Part shown: positions 1 through 8,481 of the stretch, piece after piece
Layout: the number at the start of each line of letters is the position of its first letter
Numbering within the stretch: the first letter of the stretch is position 1
Source of the DNA: Legionella sp.
Lineage (GTDB): Bacteria > Pseudomonadota > Gammaproteobacteria > Legionellales > Legionellaceae
Length of the DNA stretch: 64,000 nt
Direction: 5' to 3'
Assembly (NCBI GenBank): GCA_031291095.1
Contig: JARLJR010000083.1
Coordinates: 1 to 64,000, forward strand
The notes under the pieces: generated by a model
Databases searched by the model: none
What the model was told of the DNA's origin: nothing
The model's input: only the letters and a program-made list of their open reading frames with translations
Position numbers and translations under genes: made by a program

Positions 1-294
1 TAATGAGATTGGTGTTTGAATAGGTGGGGTAATGGTTTGATATAATGTTGTAGCAATAACTGTATTTCCGGTGTGCTCGTAAACAACCCCACATGAAACC
101 TGATTATTAGCTGGTGTTTGAACAGGATCAGCAACTTGAAATATGTTAAGAGGTAATAATTGCGCTGGAGTCATAGTCCATAAAGTCGACCATGCATATG
201 TTTGTGAATCAGCACCTGCACCTACAGTTACTGGATTTCCCGGAGCCAAAGGTATAATAGCACCAGATGCATCTAAATTTACTAATGTTGTCAT
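1..294 (-). CDS. Tail-associated protein, 3' part outside window
   Basis: A frame starts with ATG at 294 (MTTLVNLDASG) and stays open for 98 codons to the window edge, so only the N-terminal part is seen. It lies 11 nt downstream of the glycine-rich tail protein and is read in the same direction, so it probably belongs to the tail-fibre operon. The sequence has Thr, Ala and Pro-rich stretches (for example TPPIQTP) but no domain I recognise. Function is inferred from position only. Confidence 0.6.
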   Translation of the reverse strand, partial: MTTLVNLDASGAIIPLAPGNPVTVGAGADSQTYAWSTLWTMTPAQLLPLNIFQVADPVQTPANNQVSCGVVYEHTGNTVIATTLYQTITPPIQTPISL

Positions 295-305
295 TTATAT
301 TTTCC

Positions 306-1079
306 TTAACCCCAAGAAATTAAAACTCTACCGTTTCCACCAGCACCACCAGTAGTATAGGGAGATAGATTTCCTCCATAACCACCAGAACCTACTGTTA
401 CTACTAATCCGGTTCCAACTGCTATAGCTCCAGCATAATATGTGGATTGCGAATAACCACCGCCACCACCACCGCCGCCACCGAAACCACCAGAATATGA
501 GTATCCTCCACCACCACCGCCACCTGGCCATCCGCCAGCGCCACCAGCAGGAATGCCGAATCCACCACCAGATGTACCTGTATATGAATTGCCACCAGCC
601 CCACCAAAACCAACATTTCCGATACCACCGTTACCGCCGCTGCCGTTTGTTTGGTTTCCTCCACCGGCACTGCCACCGGCACCAGCACCACCCGGACCCG
701 GAGCACCGCCGCCTCCACCACCCCACAGATAACCATTTATTTGTGATGTCCCACCAGCTCCACCAGAAGCATAAACAAAATTGGTATAACCAGCACAGCC
801 ACCACCACCAGCACCCCAAACTTGAAATGTTATCCAGTTAAAGTGAGGAACATACCAAGTATAAGTTCCGGGTGTTCCTTGGTCCCACGAACCCGGACTA
901 ATAGCTGATGCACCATAAAATTCTTCAATACTAATTACTCCACCAGTTGGAATATTAGCATTTGCAGTAGTGTTAGGTACATTTGCCCCACCACGATAGA
1001 ATGCTTCTAATGAATTTCCCCCACCAAATTCATTTATAATTGATTGTAAAGAAATTACACCAGATGATACAATAGTCAT
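306..1079 (-). CDS. Glycine-rich tail fibre or adhesin protein
   Basis: This 257-aa protein begins with a short head (ISLQSIINEFGGGNSLEAFYRGG) of the kind found in phage tail proteins that carry a glycine-rich domain. From about residue 85 it is dominated by Gly-Gly-Gly and Gly-Gly-Ala runs with Tyr, Ser and Asn, a composition typical of glycine-rich receptor-binding domains of T-even-like fibre tips. The start ATG overlaps the stop of the upstream S74 fibre gene (ATGA), so the two are translationally coupled. The role in host binding is inferred from composition and position. Confidence 0.75.
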   Translation of the reverse strand: MTIVSSGVISLQSIINEFGGGNSLEAFYRGGANVPNTTANANIPTGGVISIEEFYGASAISPGSWDQGTPGTYTWYVPHFNWITFQVWGAGGGGCAGYTNFVYASGGAGGTSQINGYLWGGGGGGAPGPGGAGAGGSAGGGNQTNGSGGNGGIGNVGFGGAGGNSYTGTSGGGFGIPAGGAGGWPGGGGGGGYSYSGGFGGGGGGGGGYSQSTYYAGAIAVGTGLVVTVGSGGYGGNLSPYTTGGAGGNGRVLISWG

Positions 1080-2464
1080 TTATTTTCCAACTCCGAAACT
1101 TTTTGTTGGAGAATTTTGATTTGTTTTTGTTGTTCTTGAACAGCACTAATTAAATCAAAGATAAGTTTTTCTTCTTTAATAGTTAGATAAGGTTGTCCGT
1201 TTTCGTCTACTGTTAGATAATTGTATGCAACTGCATCTGGGTTGATTTTTTGAACTTCTTGAGCAATGAGACCTCGTTCCCTGATACCTAATTGTTTATC
1301 ATTAAAGGAACGACCAGTTTCATTCCATTCGAATGAGACTACATTATATCTTAAAGTTCTATCCAAACCTTCTGCTGTGTTTACACGAATAATATTTTCT
1401 TTAAGTCTTTGGTCTGACCAATTGGCGACAATATCACCAGTAGAGTAGATATTATGATCCGTGTTGCTTGCACCTATCAACCATCTATTAGTTCCAGCAA
1501 AATCATAAAAAGCATGCTGATAACCAGTTCCATAACCACGATAAGAAGTTGTAGAGCCATTACCTAATATAAGATGCCAATTTCCACCGGCATCATTAAC
1601 ATAACCACCAACTACTGATAAATTATTGGCTACAACAAGAGATCCACTATTTGCGAAATATGAATAAGTCGCAGTAGTTCCTGTGTAAGTTTTGAAAGTT
1701 ATATCTCCCGGACCGTTACCTGATGTATCAGAATAAATTGCAGCATTAGCTGCAAAATTAACAAAACCACCAGAAGTGACAACAACATTGCTACTTTGGA
1801 TAGCATTAGCTATTAATGTATTATGAACTGTGGTGTTACCACCTCCATTACCAATATCAACACCATAAGTTGTGTTTGAATTTAAGTACAAGGTTCCGGT
1901 ATTAGTGTAAATTTGGTTTCCATTAGCAAACAATGTTGAATTAATAGATAAACCAGTTGTGGACACGTTAGAAAAAGTGGCATTACTAGAAACAACCAAT
2001 GTTCCTGAAATAGTTGTGTTTGAATTGATATTAGCTGATGATGGGGAGAAAAATGCTGATTGAGTAACGACATTTGATGTGGTTGATTCTCCAAGATAAA
2101 CACCACCAGTTCCAACACCTTTTTGATTAATAAGCCAAGTTCCTCCTTCTCCACCTTTGTTCCAGTAGAGATAAGCTCCTTGAGACGTAATACTAGCAAA
2201 AGAAAAAGAACCAAGACCACCTGTTGAATATGTAAATCCACTCGCAGATAAATTTCCTGTTACAGAAGTGTTTCCAATTACAGTTAGATTTTGTGCTAAA
2301 GCAACATTACCAGATATATTTGCAGTACCATTAACAGTAAGAGTAGAATTTAATGTATTTGTGTTAATGCCGACTTGACCACCACTACCCGGAGCATAAA
2401 TTAAGTTGGAATTGACAACTATACCGTTTTTTGTGGAAAAGTCTGTATTAGAATTAAATGTCAT
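1076..2464 (-). CDS. Tail fibre with C-terminal S74 intramolecular chaperone
   Basis: This 462-aa protein has a long Asn/Thr/Ser/Gly-rich body of beta-structured fibre character, followed by a peptidase S74 chaperone domain starting near residue 349. The motif SDQRLKENI (Ser350 and the following Lys are the expected self-cleavage dyad), the GLIAQEVQKINP segment and a C-terminal heptad-like tail (QEQQKQIKILQQKVSEL) are characteristic. In this family the C-terminal domain trimerises the fibre and then cuts itself off. A perfect TATAAATA late promoter lies 34 nt upstream of the start, and the next gene is coupled by an ATGA overlap. Confidence 0.9.
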   Translation of the reverse strand: MTFNSNTDFSTKNGIVVNSNLIYAPGSGGQVGINTNTLNSTLTVNGTANISGNVALAQNLTVIGNTSVTGNLSASGFTYSTGGLGSFSFASITSQGAYLYWNKGGEGGTWLINQKGVGTGGVYLGESTTSNVVTQSAFFSPSSANINSNTTISGTLVVSSNATFSNVSTTGLSINSTLFANGNQIYTNTGTLYLNSNTTYGVDIGNGGGNTTVHNTLIANAIQSSNVVVTSGGFVNFAANAAIYSDTSGNGPGDITFKTYTGTTATYSYFANSGSLVVANNLSVVGGYVNDAGGNWHLILGNGSTTSYRGYGTGYQHAFYDFAGTNRWLIGASNTDHNIYSTGDIVANWSDQRLKENIIRVNTAEGLDRTLRYNVVSFEWNETGRSFNDKQLGIRERGLIAQEVQKINPDAVAYNYLTVDENGQPYLTIKEEKLIFDLISAVQEQQKQIKILQQKVSELENK

Positions 2465-2497
2465 TTGTTTGGTTCCCTGTCCCCAAATACTTTTTTA

Positions 2498-2505
2498 TAT
2501 TTATA
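2498..2505 (-). promoter_or_regulatory. T4-like late promoter octamer
   Basis: The minus strand reads TATAAATA here, identical to the T4 late promoter consensus recognised through gp55/gp33. It lies 34 nt upstream of the ATG of the S74 fibre gene. The same octamer occurs at the same distance before two other tail genes (7624-7631 and 27052-27059), which argues against chance. Confidence 0.75.
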
Positions 2506-2517
2506 CAAAATAAGATA

Positions 2518-3489
2518 TCACCACGCAGTTGCTATACATAAACCGGGACCACCATTACCACCTAATCCAGCAGCATTTCCAGTAAAACCAGCACCACCGC
2601 CACCGCCACCGCATCCATAAGAACCAAATCCACCATTTCCCCCAGAGGCACCAGTTGAAGCAGCAAGACCAGATGAACCACCTCCTGTTCCACCGTAATA
2701 ATACATAAGTTTTGGTATTGCTTGGAATCCATTAGAACCATTACCACCAGAAGTAGGTGTTGCAGTACCAGCTATACCACCAACTTGTGATGGAAATACA
2801 GAACCAGCAGGAACAGTAAATGCACCGCCAGCAGTACCAACGGTAGAAATAGCACCAAGACCGGCACCACCAGTTCCACCTGTTACTACTAAACCAGTAG
2901 TAGGAAGTGTCAAAGCAGCACCAGCAACAGCAACACCGCCAATAATTCCTGCTTGACCAGCTAAATTAATGTTTCCGGCAGCGGCGGATACCCCCATAAT
3001 ACCCAATGCAGCCAAAGGAGCAGCAGCTATAGCAGAAACAGCTCCACCACCACCAGCAGCACCAGCAGCAGGAACAGTAGTAGCAAGACCACCACCACCA
3101 CCACCAGATGTAATACCAAGTAAATAATTTGCTGTAGTTACTGGATAGATTGAAATATAAGAAGCAATACCAGCGCCACCAGCACCAGCGCCGCCTAAAC
3201 CTCCATTTCCAACAGAAAGATATAGAATATCTGGTAATACCCAAGCAGGAAAAACCATATTAAATTGGGCTGATGATCCACCACCACCTCCACCACCGGC
3301 AGCAGATGCCGCACCAATTACGGCACCACCACCAGCGCCCCCACCACCAAGCATGAAAAATTGGACCCAATTAATACCGCGAGGCTTTACCCATGTTTGC
3401 CAACCAACGCCAGCAGCTGCTGATGTAGCATTAAATGTTTGAATATTGACACCTTTAGGTGTGTCTTGAACATGAAAGAAATCTAACAT
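2518..3489 (-). CDS. Glycine/alanine-rich virion protein
   Basis: This 323-aa protein has an N-terminal head of about 60 residues (MLDFFHVQDTPKGVNIQTF, later WVKPRGINWVQFFMLGGGG). The remainder is almost entirely Gly/Ala/Val repeats ending in a Gly-rich tract. The WxxPxGxxxVxFxMxGGGG junction is typical of glycine-rich phage tail proteins and closely parallels the layout of the protein at 306-1079. Its start overlaps the end of the homing endonuclease gene by 7 nt. A fibre-tip or adhesin role is inferred. Confidence 0.75.
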   Translation of the reverse strand: MLDFFHVQDTPKGVNIQTFNATSAAAGVGWQTWVKPRGINWVQFFMLGGGGAGGGAVIGAASAAGGGGGGGSSAQFNMVFPAWVLPDILYLSVGNGGLGGAGAGGAGIASYISIYPVTTANYLLGITSGGGGGGLATTVPAAGAAGGGGAVSAIAAAPLAALGIMGVSAAAGNINLAGQAGIIGGVAVAGAALTLPTTGLVVTGGTGGAGLGAISTVGTAGGAFTVPAGSVFPSQVGGIAGTATPTSGGNGSNGFQAIPKLMYYYGGTGGGSSGLAASTGASGGNGGFGSYGCGGGGGGAGFTGNAAGLGGNGGPGLCIATAW

Positions 3490-4094
3490 TCTTTATTCCT
3501 ATTCCTTTTGGTTATACTAATTTTTAGTTTTTGTTCTTCACTCATTGGTTTTCCTTTATTATATGCAGGATGACCTTTCATTTTTTCTGAATGTTGTCTT
3601 TTTTGTTCTTCTGTTCTTGGAATCCCTTTATTCCAAGCTTTGTGACCATCTTTAAATGCTTGTGGTAGATTTAATATCTTTTCTTTATGTTCTTCTGAAA
3701 TTTTTTTACCTTTATTGTAAGGTGTATATTTTCCAGTTTTTGACCAATGATTCTTAGACATTTTTTCTTTTCTAGAAAGATTTTTATCCATATCATCTTT
3801 CCAGTTATTACGAGCAACAATCTGTAAATTATAATATCTAATTCTAATTTCTTCTAGTTTAATAAGATCTAACCATTCTTGTTCTTTAATAAAGGTATCT
3901 TTTCGTGTTGTATAGATACGTGATAGGATTCTTCTTTTAAAATCTTCTGATCGACGTTTATATGAATCTCTCATCCAATTAGAAGAACAAATATAACCAT
4001 CCGTTTCTGTACCCCAATGTGCTCCTATATAATATCTTTTGTGTTTTCTATCGTACCAGATATAAACGAATCCATATTTTTCTTGCTTTTCCAA
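3483..4094 (-). CDS. GIY-YIG homing endonuclease with NUMOD3 repeats
   Basis: This 203-aa protein starts with a GIY-YIG nuclease module (GFVYIWYDRKHKRYYIGAHWG, residues about 8-29) followed by Arg and Glu-rich helices. Its C-terminal half holds three NUMOD3-type DNA-binding repeats, each with a YNKGK/WNKGI signature followed by SEEQK or TEEQK. This is the seg-type free-standing homing endonuclease layout of T4-like phages. The gene is intron-less and wedged between two tail genes. The start is TTG at 4094, chosen because a GGAG ribosome site lies 8 nt upstream. That site is buried in a hairpin (4098-4127). Confidence 0.85.
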   Translation of the reverse strand: MEKQEKYGFVYIWYDRKHKRYYIGAHWGTETDGYICSSNWMRDSYKRRSEDFKRRILSRIYTTRKDTFIKEQEWLDLIKLEEIRIRYYNLQIVARNNWKDDMDKNLSRKEKMSKNHWSKTGKYTPYNKGKKISEEHKEKILNLPQAFKDGHKAWNKGIPRTEEQKRQHSEKMKGHPAYNKGKPMSEEQKLKISITKRNRNKEC

Positions 4095-4097
4095 AAT

Positions 4098-4127
4098 AAT
4101 ACTCCGTAAATTGTTCTACGGAGTATT
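4098..4127 (-). promoter_or_regulatory. Hairpin sequestering the endonuclease ribosome site
   Basis: AATACTCCGTA and TACGGAGTATT form a perfect 11-bp stem with an 8-nt loop. On the minus strand the GGAG ribosome-binding sequence of the TTG start at 4094 lies inside the downstream arm, and ATTTT follows the stem. It can therefore act as a translation block or as a weak terminator after the upstream virion gene. RBS-sequestering hairpins are known for T4 homing endonucleases such as MobE and I-TevI. Confidence 0.65.
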
Positions 4128-4147
4128 TAGCCAAAAAGTATAGTGGC

Positions 4148-4969
4148 CTAGTATTTTCCTGCAATTGCTGTGCAAAATAAACCATTGGCAGAAACAGTAC
4201 CAAGACCAGCAATGATACGATATCCCGGAGGAACTGCAATATTGATTGGATAATCAAAATCAGCAGTAGCGGCAGAAGCAGATAAGGTGATGGCTGGTAT
4301 AGAAATTTCACCAATAAGTGTTGTATTCAGAGTTAATGATGTGGTAAACGATGCAGTAGTATTACCTGTTAACTGGAACGAACCAACTTGATTTCCTGAA
4401 AGACCAGTCCAAAAAGAAGTATTTTGTGTATAATTTAAAACAGGACCAGTATTAGCAATAATAAATTGTTCCTGACCGGATGCCATACCTATCGCGAGAC
4501 GATAGTTTGAAATACCTTGTGCAGCTGGACCAGTAGCTGGTGTAGACCAACCCCAAACAATATTGTTTCCTGAAGCAGGAACTGTGTTTGAAATTTCAGT
4601 AGAGAATGCTCCGGGTTGTCCAAGAGCATCGATTGCTTGAACCTTCATATAATAAAGACCGGGAGTCATAGTTCCAGCAGAAGTAGAAATGGTAGCAGTT
4701 GGTGTTTGTGGCGCAGTTGTCGTTGTAGTTAAGTGGCCATATGGTTGTGCTAACCAAAAACGAACAACATTTGCTGGTTGAGTCTGCATTGCTTTGATAC
4801 GAATGCGTTGAACGAAACCACCATTCACAGCATCAGAACTATAAATTTCTACAGTATTAGCATCTGCACCTGTGTAACCTGTACCAGTGGTATTAACCGG
4901 ATTCTGTAATAATACTGATCCCTGAATATCACCTACGCGAGAGAAAATTGGAGAAATATTACCGCTCAT
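4148..4969 (-). CDS. Virion protein, probable Ig/FN3-like fold
   Basis: This 273-aa protein is rich in Thr, Ser, Asn and Gly. Its middle section (TPGLYYMKVQAIDALGQPGAFST) reads like a fibronectin type III or Ig-like strand pattern, as found in phage tail decoration domains. The C-terminal part ends with PPGYRIIAGLGTVSANGLFCTAIAGKY, a pattern seen in structural proteins that bind polymers. It sits within the tail-fibre operon between two fibre genes. No catalytic motif is visible, so the structural role is inferred from context. Confidence 0.65.
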   Translation of the reverse strand: MSGNISPIFSRVGDIQGSVLLQNPVNTTGTGYTGADANTVEIYSSDAVNGGFVQRIRIKAMQTQPANVVRFWLAQPYGHLTTTTTAPQTPTATISTSAGTMTPGLYYMKVQAIDALGQPGAFSTEISNTVPASGNNIVWGWSTPATGPAAQGISNYRLAIGMASGQEQFIIANTGPVLNYTQNTSFWTGLSGNQVGSFQLTGNTTASFTTSLTLNTTLIGEISIPAITLSASAATADFDYPINIAVPPGYRIIAGLGTVSANGLFCTAIAGKY

Positions 4970-4981
4970 TATGTCCTCTTA

Positions 4982-5656
4982 TTATGTTAAAATGAAACCA
5001 GCAGCAAATGCATATACTTTTCCTAATACTGGAACTATGGCACCATTAATTGAAATTGTTGAAGCATTAATACTAAGTGTGTTTGTTTGATTAACCCAAA
5101 TATCTGTTGTAGAATTAGATGTAGAATATACAGTGGAATTTCCAACGAAACAAGATGTTGAATTGGTGGTTAAAGAACCATTTGGATCAATCCAAGAATC
5201 TGTTGTAGAATTAGATGTAGAATATACAGTGGAATTTCCAATAAAATAAGTAGTAGCATTAATGTAAACATTTGCACCAACATTAATATTTGATGATGCG
5301 TTTAAAGATAGAACACTAATTGTGTTAGTAAACATATACTGGTTTGCTGTGTTTACACCAGAACCACCACCAAAAGTTGTTAATGGATTAATGGATACAG
5401 AACCAGATGAATTAGCAATTGTAATACCAGTGGAATTGGCTACAACATTTGCTGTTGTATTTCCAATGAATATTGTATTAGATACGTTTACGTTTGTATT
5501 ATTTGCGCCAATTTCAAACACAACAGAACCATTGGTGGAATACAAGATTCCGTCAGGCATGTTTAGTGCTAATTGTCCGGGACTAGTAAGGGTCGATGTA
5601 TTTGCTGCCCTACCAGACACAGATGTGCGGAGGACTTGTATTAAGGTATTTGCCAT
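4982..5656 (-). CDS. Short tail fibre-like protein
   Basis: This 224-aa protein opens with LIQVLRTSVSGRAANTSTL then PGQLALNMPDGILY, the N-terminal attachment module common to phage fibres in which a start module is followed by SPGQLALN. The same module, diverged, starts the 548-aa fibre at 5947-7593 and the fragment at 7651-7857. The body has an internal near-duplicate segment (FIGNSTVYSTSNSTTDSW and FVGNSTVYSTSNSTTDIW), which also appears as a DNA repeat near 5110-5240. It is probably a trimeric fibre. Confidence 0.7.
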   Translation of the reverse strand: MANTLIQVLRTSVSGRAANTSTLTSPGQLALNMPDGILYSTNGSVVFEIGANNTNVNVSNTIFIGNTTANVVANSTGITIANSSGSVSINPLTTFGGGSGVNTANQYMFTNTISVLSLNASSNINVGANVYINATTYFIGNSTVYSTSNSTTDSWIDPNGSLTTNSTSCFVGNSTVYSTSNSTTDIWVNQTNTLSINASTISINGAIVPVLGKVYAFAAGFILT

Positions 5657-5690
5657 ATATATGACCCTTTATAGAACTGTTATATAACAG

Positions 5691-5921
5691 TTATTGTTCT
5701 CCGAATTGTTCAGGAGTATTTACTTCTGTATTCTTCTTTCTTGATGGTTTAGTTTTTAAAGCAAGATTTTCTTGTTCTAATTCGTAATTCACCTTTTGTA
5801 ATTCAGCACTTTTCTTTTCTAGAAGAAAAATCTGCGTCATATTGAAGATCTCTTTTCTTGTGAGTTCTTCAATCTTTTTGCTCATGTTTTCAATAAACAG
5901 GTTAAGAAATTCTTGATCCAT
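5691..5921 (-). CDS. Small coiled-coil protein
   Basis: This 76-aa protein is strongly helical, with a coiled-coil stretch (IFLLEKKSAELQKVNYELEQ) and a basic, Thr-rich tail. It is preceded by an AAGGAAATTGAT ribosome site and lies between two fibre genes. Small coiled-coil proteins recur next to fibre genes in this block (see 10208-10375 and 10388-10582). They may be assembly chaperones or collar-type accessory proteins, but nothing in the sequence decides this. Confidence 0.65.
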   Translation of the reverse strand: MDQEFLNLFIENMSKKIEELTRKEIFNMTQIFLLEKKSAELQKVNYELEQENLALKTKPSRKKNTEVNTPEQFGEQ

Positions 5922-5946
5922 ATCAATTTCCTTTATATATTAATTA

Positions 5947-7593
5947 TTAGAATGTTCCACCATCTAGACCACCCCAAGCTGGTAGATTGTTTAGAACCTG
6001 CAAAACTGATCCGTTTGCTGATATATTTAGTCTTGTTAAAGCGGTTGGTGCGCCAGTAGCGGCATACGTAATATCACCAGCAGCAAAAGCTGAACCTAAA
6101 ATACCAGTACCACCAGATGTAGCAAGAAGTGCTGTTGTAAGTGATAATGTATTAGCTGCAATTGCTGCTGAAACTGTAGAGTTTGCTGTGATGTTAATGA
6201 CACTAGAATTGGCAATAAAAGCTCCACCAGTCCCATAAGGTGCTAGATATGTTCTTAGAGTGCCATATGATACGTTGGCTGCACTAATATCAAATGTAGA
6301 CGCAGTATTTGGATTGGTCTTAGTCGTAAACATTGCAAAATATGGATTAGTGCTGTTTGATGATGCAGCAATACGACCAATAACAGAATACCAAGTTGTG
6401 GTAGCATTACCACCCGGAGCATATATACCAGTATCGACAACGTCTGTGGTTAAATTTCCATCAGCAGTTTGAATGGTAGCATCAGCAACAGAAAGTTGGG
6501 TCGTGTTAATGGTAGTAACACCACCAGAAACTGTTAAGTTACCAGAAACGTTCATATTCAAAAGGTTGAGTGTTGCTGATGTGGCCTGAATATTTGCTCC
6601 GGTAAAGGTCACATTTGAAGTAATAGTGGTGTTAGTTCCAGTAATATATGTATTTGTACCAGTGAAAGCTACGTTACCACTATGATTAACAATACCTGTA
6701 AATGTGGTATTGGTTGATGTAACATATAGGTTAGCCCCACCAATTGTAGTGTTTGCTTGTGTCGTTACGTTTGATGAAAATACCGTATTAGTTCCAGTAA
6801 AAGTTAAGTTACCAGAAAGTGTTCTAGAATCTGTATTCTGAACAAAGTTAGCAGCAAGTGTCCCACCAAGATACAATGCATTATTAGAAGTAGCAGAATA
6901 ATTAGTTGCATTAAGTGATGCTGCACCAATTGCAATTGAATTAACTACGCTTAGAGTGTTAGTTGCGAGTGTAAACGTTAATGCAGCATTACCTGTCATA
7001 ACGCCACCATTATTAAATGCTACTTGAGTTGTTGTACCAACAACACCACCAGCAGGTGCCCAAGAAAGACCACCAGTTGAGTTTGATGTTAGAACGTTAC
7101 CAGTTCCTTGACCATTTGAACCATTAACATAAATGCTATTAACAGATAAGGCATTTGAAACATAAAGAGTATTTGATGATTGGGTAAAGGTAAATGATGC
7201 GTTACCAGTAAGTGTTCCACCATTATTATATTGAACTTGTGTGGTTAAACCAGCAACACCAGAAGTAAGCGCAGCCCAATAAATGCCACCAGTTGCGTTT
7301 GAAGTTAGAACGTTGCCGCCTAAACCATTTGAACCATTTGCAATCAAATATGTAGTTGTTACGTTACCAGTGATAATTTTATCAATACCAGAGGTGGAAT
7401 TAGCAACAAGTGCTTGATTGGCTGTTAAAGTTCCGGGGAAATATTTTCCTCCGATAGGAGTTACACCACCACCAGCAGGATCACCAATATACAATACGTT
7501 ACCATTAGAGGTATAAGCAAGCTGCCCACCCAATAGGGATGTTGGGGCTGATACCGTGTTAGATCTGTAAATTTGAAGTAATGTATTGGACAT
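5947..7593 (-). CDS. Long repetitive tail fibre protein
   Basis: This 548-aa protein starts with the fibre attachment module (LLQIYRSNTVSAPTSLLGGQ, AYTSNGNVLYIGD). It continues with low-complexity Asn/Thr/Ser/Gly repeats such as NGQGTGNVLTSNSTGGLSWA, which occurs twice around residues 95 and 170, then long NTTIT and NVTFTGTN strings typical of beta-helical fibres. A perfect late promoter octamer lies 31 nt upstream of the ATG. It probably forms a trimeric distal fibre. Confidence 0.75.
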   Translation of the reverse strand: MSNTLLQIYRSNTVSAPTSLLGGQLAYTSNGNVLYIGDPAGGGVTPIGGKYFPGTLTANQALVANSTSGIDKIITGNVTTTYLIANGSNGLGGNVLTSNATGGIYWAALTSGVAGLTTQVQYNNGGTLTGNASFTFTQSSNTLYVSNALSVNSIYVNGSNGQGTGNVLTSNSTGGLSWAPAGGVVGTTTQVAFNNGGVMTGNAALTFTLATNTLSVVNSIAIGAASLNATNYSATSNNALYLGGTLAANFVQNTDSRTLSGNLTFTGTNTVFSSNVTTQANTTIGGANLYVTSTNTTFTGIVNHSGNVAFTGTNTYITGTNTTITSNVTFTGANIQATSATLNLLNMNVSGNLTVSGGVTTINTTQLSVADATIQTADGNLTTDVVDTGIYAPGGNATTTWYSVIGRIAASSNSTNPYFAMFTTKTNPNTASTFDISAANVSYGTLRTYLAPYGTGGAFIANSSVINITANSTVSAAIAANTLSLTTALLATSGGTGILGSAFAAGDITYAATGAPTALTRLNISANGSVLQVLNNLPAWGGLDGGTF

Positions 7594-7623
7594 TTTTTAA
7601 CCTTACAATTCTGGACTTTTTTA

Positions 7624-7631
7624 TATTTATA
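7624..7631 (-). promoter_or_regulatory. T4-like late promoter octamer
   Basis: The minus strand reads TATAAATA 31 nt upstream of the start of the long fibre gene, the same spacing as at 2498 and 27052. It lies between that gene and the start-less fibre fragment upstream. Confidence 0.75.
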
Positions 7632-7650
7632 GCAAAAGCCTACTTAATTA

Positions 7651-7857
7651 TTAAATTGACAAAGCGAGATTAAATAATGCATCTACCTGTGCAGATGTTT
7701 GTCCCATAGCAGCACTAAGACCAATATAAAGAACATTACCATTAGAAGTAAATGCCAACTGTCCATTAGACAACGAAGTCGGAATGGAAGTTACATTCGA
7801 ACTTAAAATTTGAATTACAGTGTTAGTGCTTACAATTTGGACATTTGTGGTGGTTAT
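7651..7857 (-). pseudogene. Start-less fibre N-terminal module
   Basis: This 68-codon frame encodes a clear copy of the fibre attachment module (NTVIQILSSNVTSIPTSL, then NGQLAFTSNGNVLYIG) followed by a short tail ending in LFNLALSI. It closely matches the first 40 residues of the 548-aa fibre immediately downstream. No ATG, GTG or TTG stands at a plausible position. A good AGAGG ribosome site (7863-7867) precedes an in-frame ATA at 7857 by 5 nt. It is either a gene with a rare ATA start or a relic of duplication whose start has mutated. Confidence 0.5.
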
Positions 7858-7885
7858 TAGTACCTCTTTAAATATTTACCACAAA

Positions 7886-8113
7886 TTAAAAAGTTCCATT
7901 GTCAAAATCTGTTTGTGTGACTTGTTCTACTGATAGATTTTCTAGTACAGTTGCTTCACTGCTAGTTATTGGTAGGATAACAAGTTCTGGAGATTTAGTG
8001 TAACCAGTGACAACAGAAATAGTTGGTGGAAGCCCATTTAATGTAACAGAAGAAACGTTATCAAAAGTTTCAACCATGATTTTTGAACATACTGTATCTA
8101 TGATGATTGACAT
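7886..8113 (-). CDS. Small virion-operon protein
   Basis: This 75-aa acidic protein (SIIIDTVCSKIMVETFDNVS, ending TQTDFDNGTF) has beta-strand-like composition and no motif I recognise. Its ATG shares one base with the stop of the upstream 118-aa gene, and both lie among fibre genes, so co-translation and a virion role are inferred. Confidence 0.6.
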   Translation of the reverse strand: MSIIIDTVCSKIMVETFDNVSSVTLNGLPPTISVVTGYTKSPELVILPITSSEATVLENLSVEQVTQTDFDNGTF

Positions 8114-8469
8114 TAGGTTGCCGTAGAAGGAGTAACAGGTTGTTCTACTGGAACAGTTAGTTTAAGTCCAACATATGCATGTGGACTTACATCTGTTCGG
8201 ATTAAATCAAAAACAATTTGACTAACATTTAAATTAGCAGTGAGTGTTCCCGGTATTGTAACAATTAGGTTTTGAGTATCAACAGCAACAAAATTACCAT
8301 TAGCTGTTGATAATTTTGCTAAAACTGTTGAATAATCAGATGTCTGTTTAACATAAGAAAAATAAGTTGCAGTGTTAGAAAAATATGGGGTATTAGCTTG
8401 AATACTCAATGTTAGAGTCCAAGGATAACCGGGAACAATTGAATTTCCATCTACTACATATCTTGACAT
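8113..8469 (-). CDS. Small beta-rich virion-operon protein
   Basis: This 118-aa protein looks like a single Ig-like beta domain, with strands such as PWTLTLSIQANT, NLIVTIPGTLTANLN and IVFDLIRTD followed by a short C-terminal tail (VEQPVTPSTAT). The pattern resembles N-terminal Ig-like domains of phage baseplate upper proteins, but the similarity is weak. It is coupled by a one-base stop/start overlap to the downstream 75-aa gene. Confidence 0.6.
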   Translation of the reverse strand: MSRYVVDGNSIVPGYPWTLTLSIQANTPYFSNTATYFSYVKQTSDYSTVLAKLSTANGNFVAVDTQNLIVTIPGTLTANLNVSQIVFDLIRTDVSPHAYVGLKLTVPVEQPVTPSTAT

Positions 8470-8481
8470 TTATTGTCCCAT

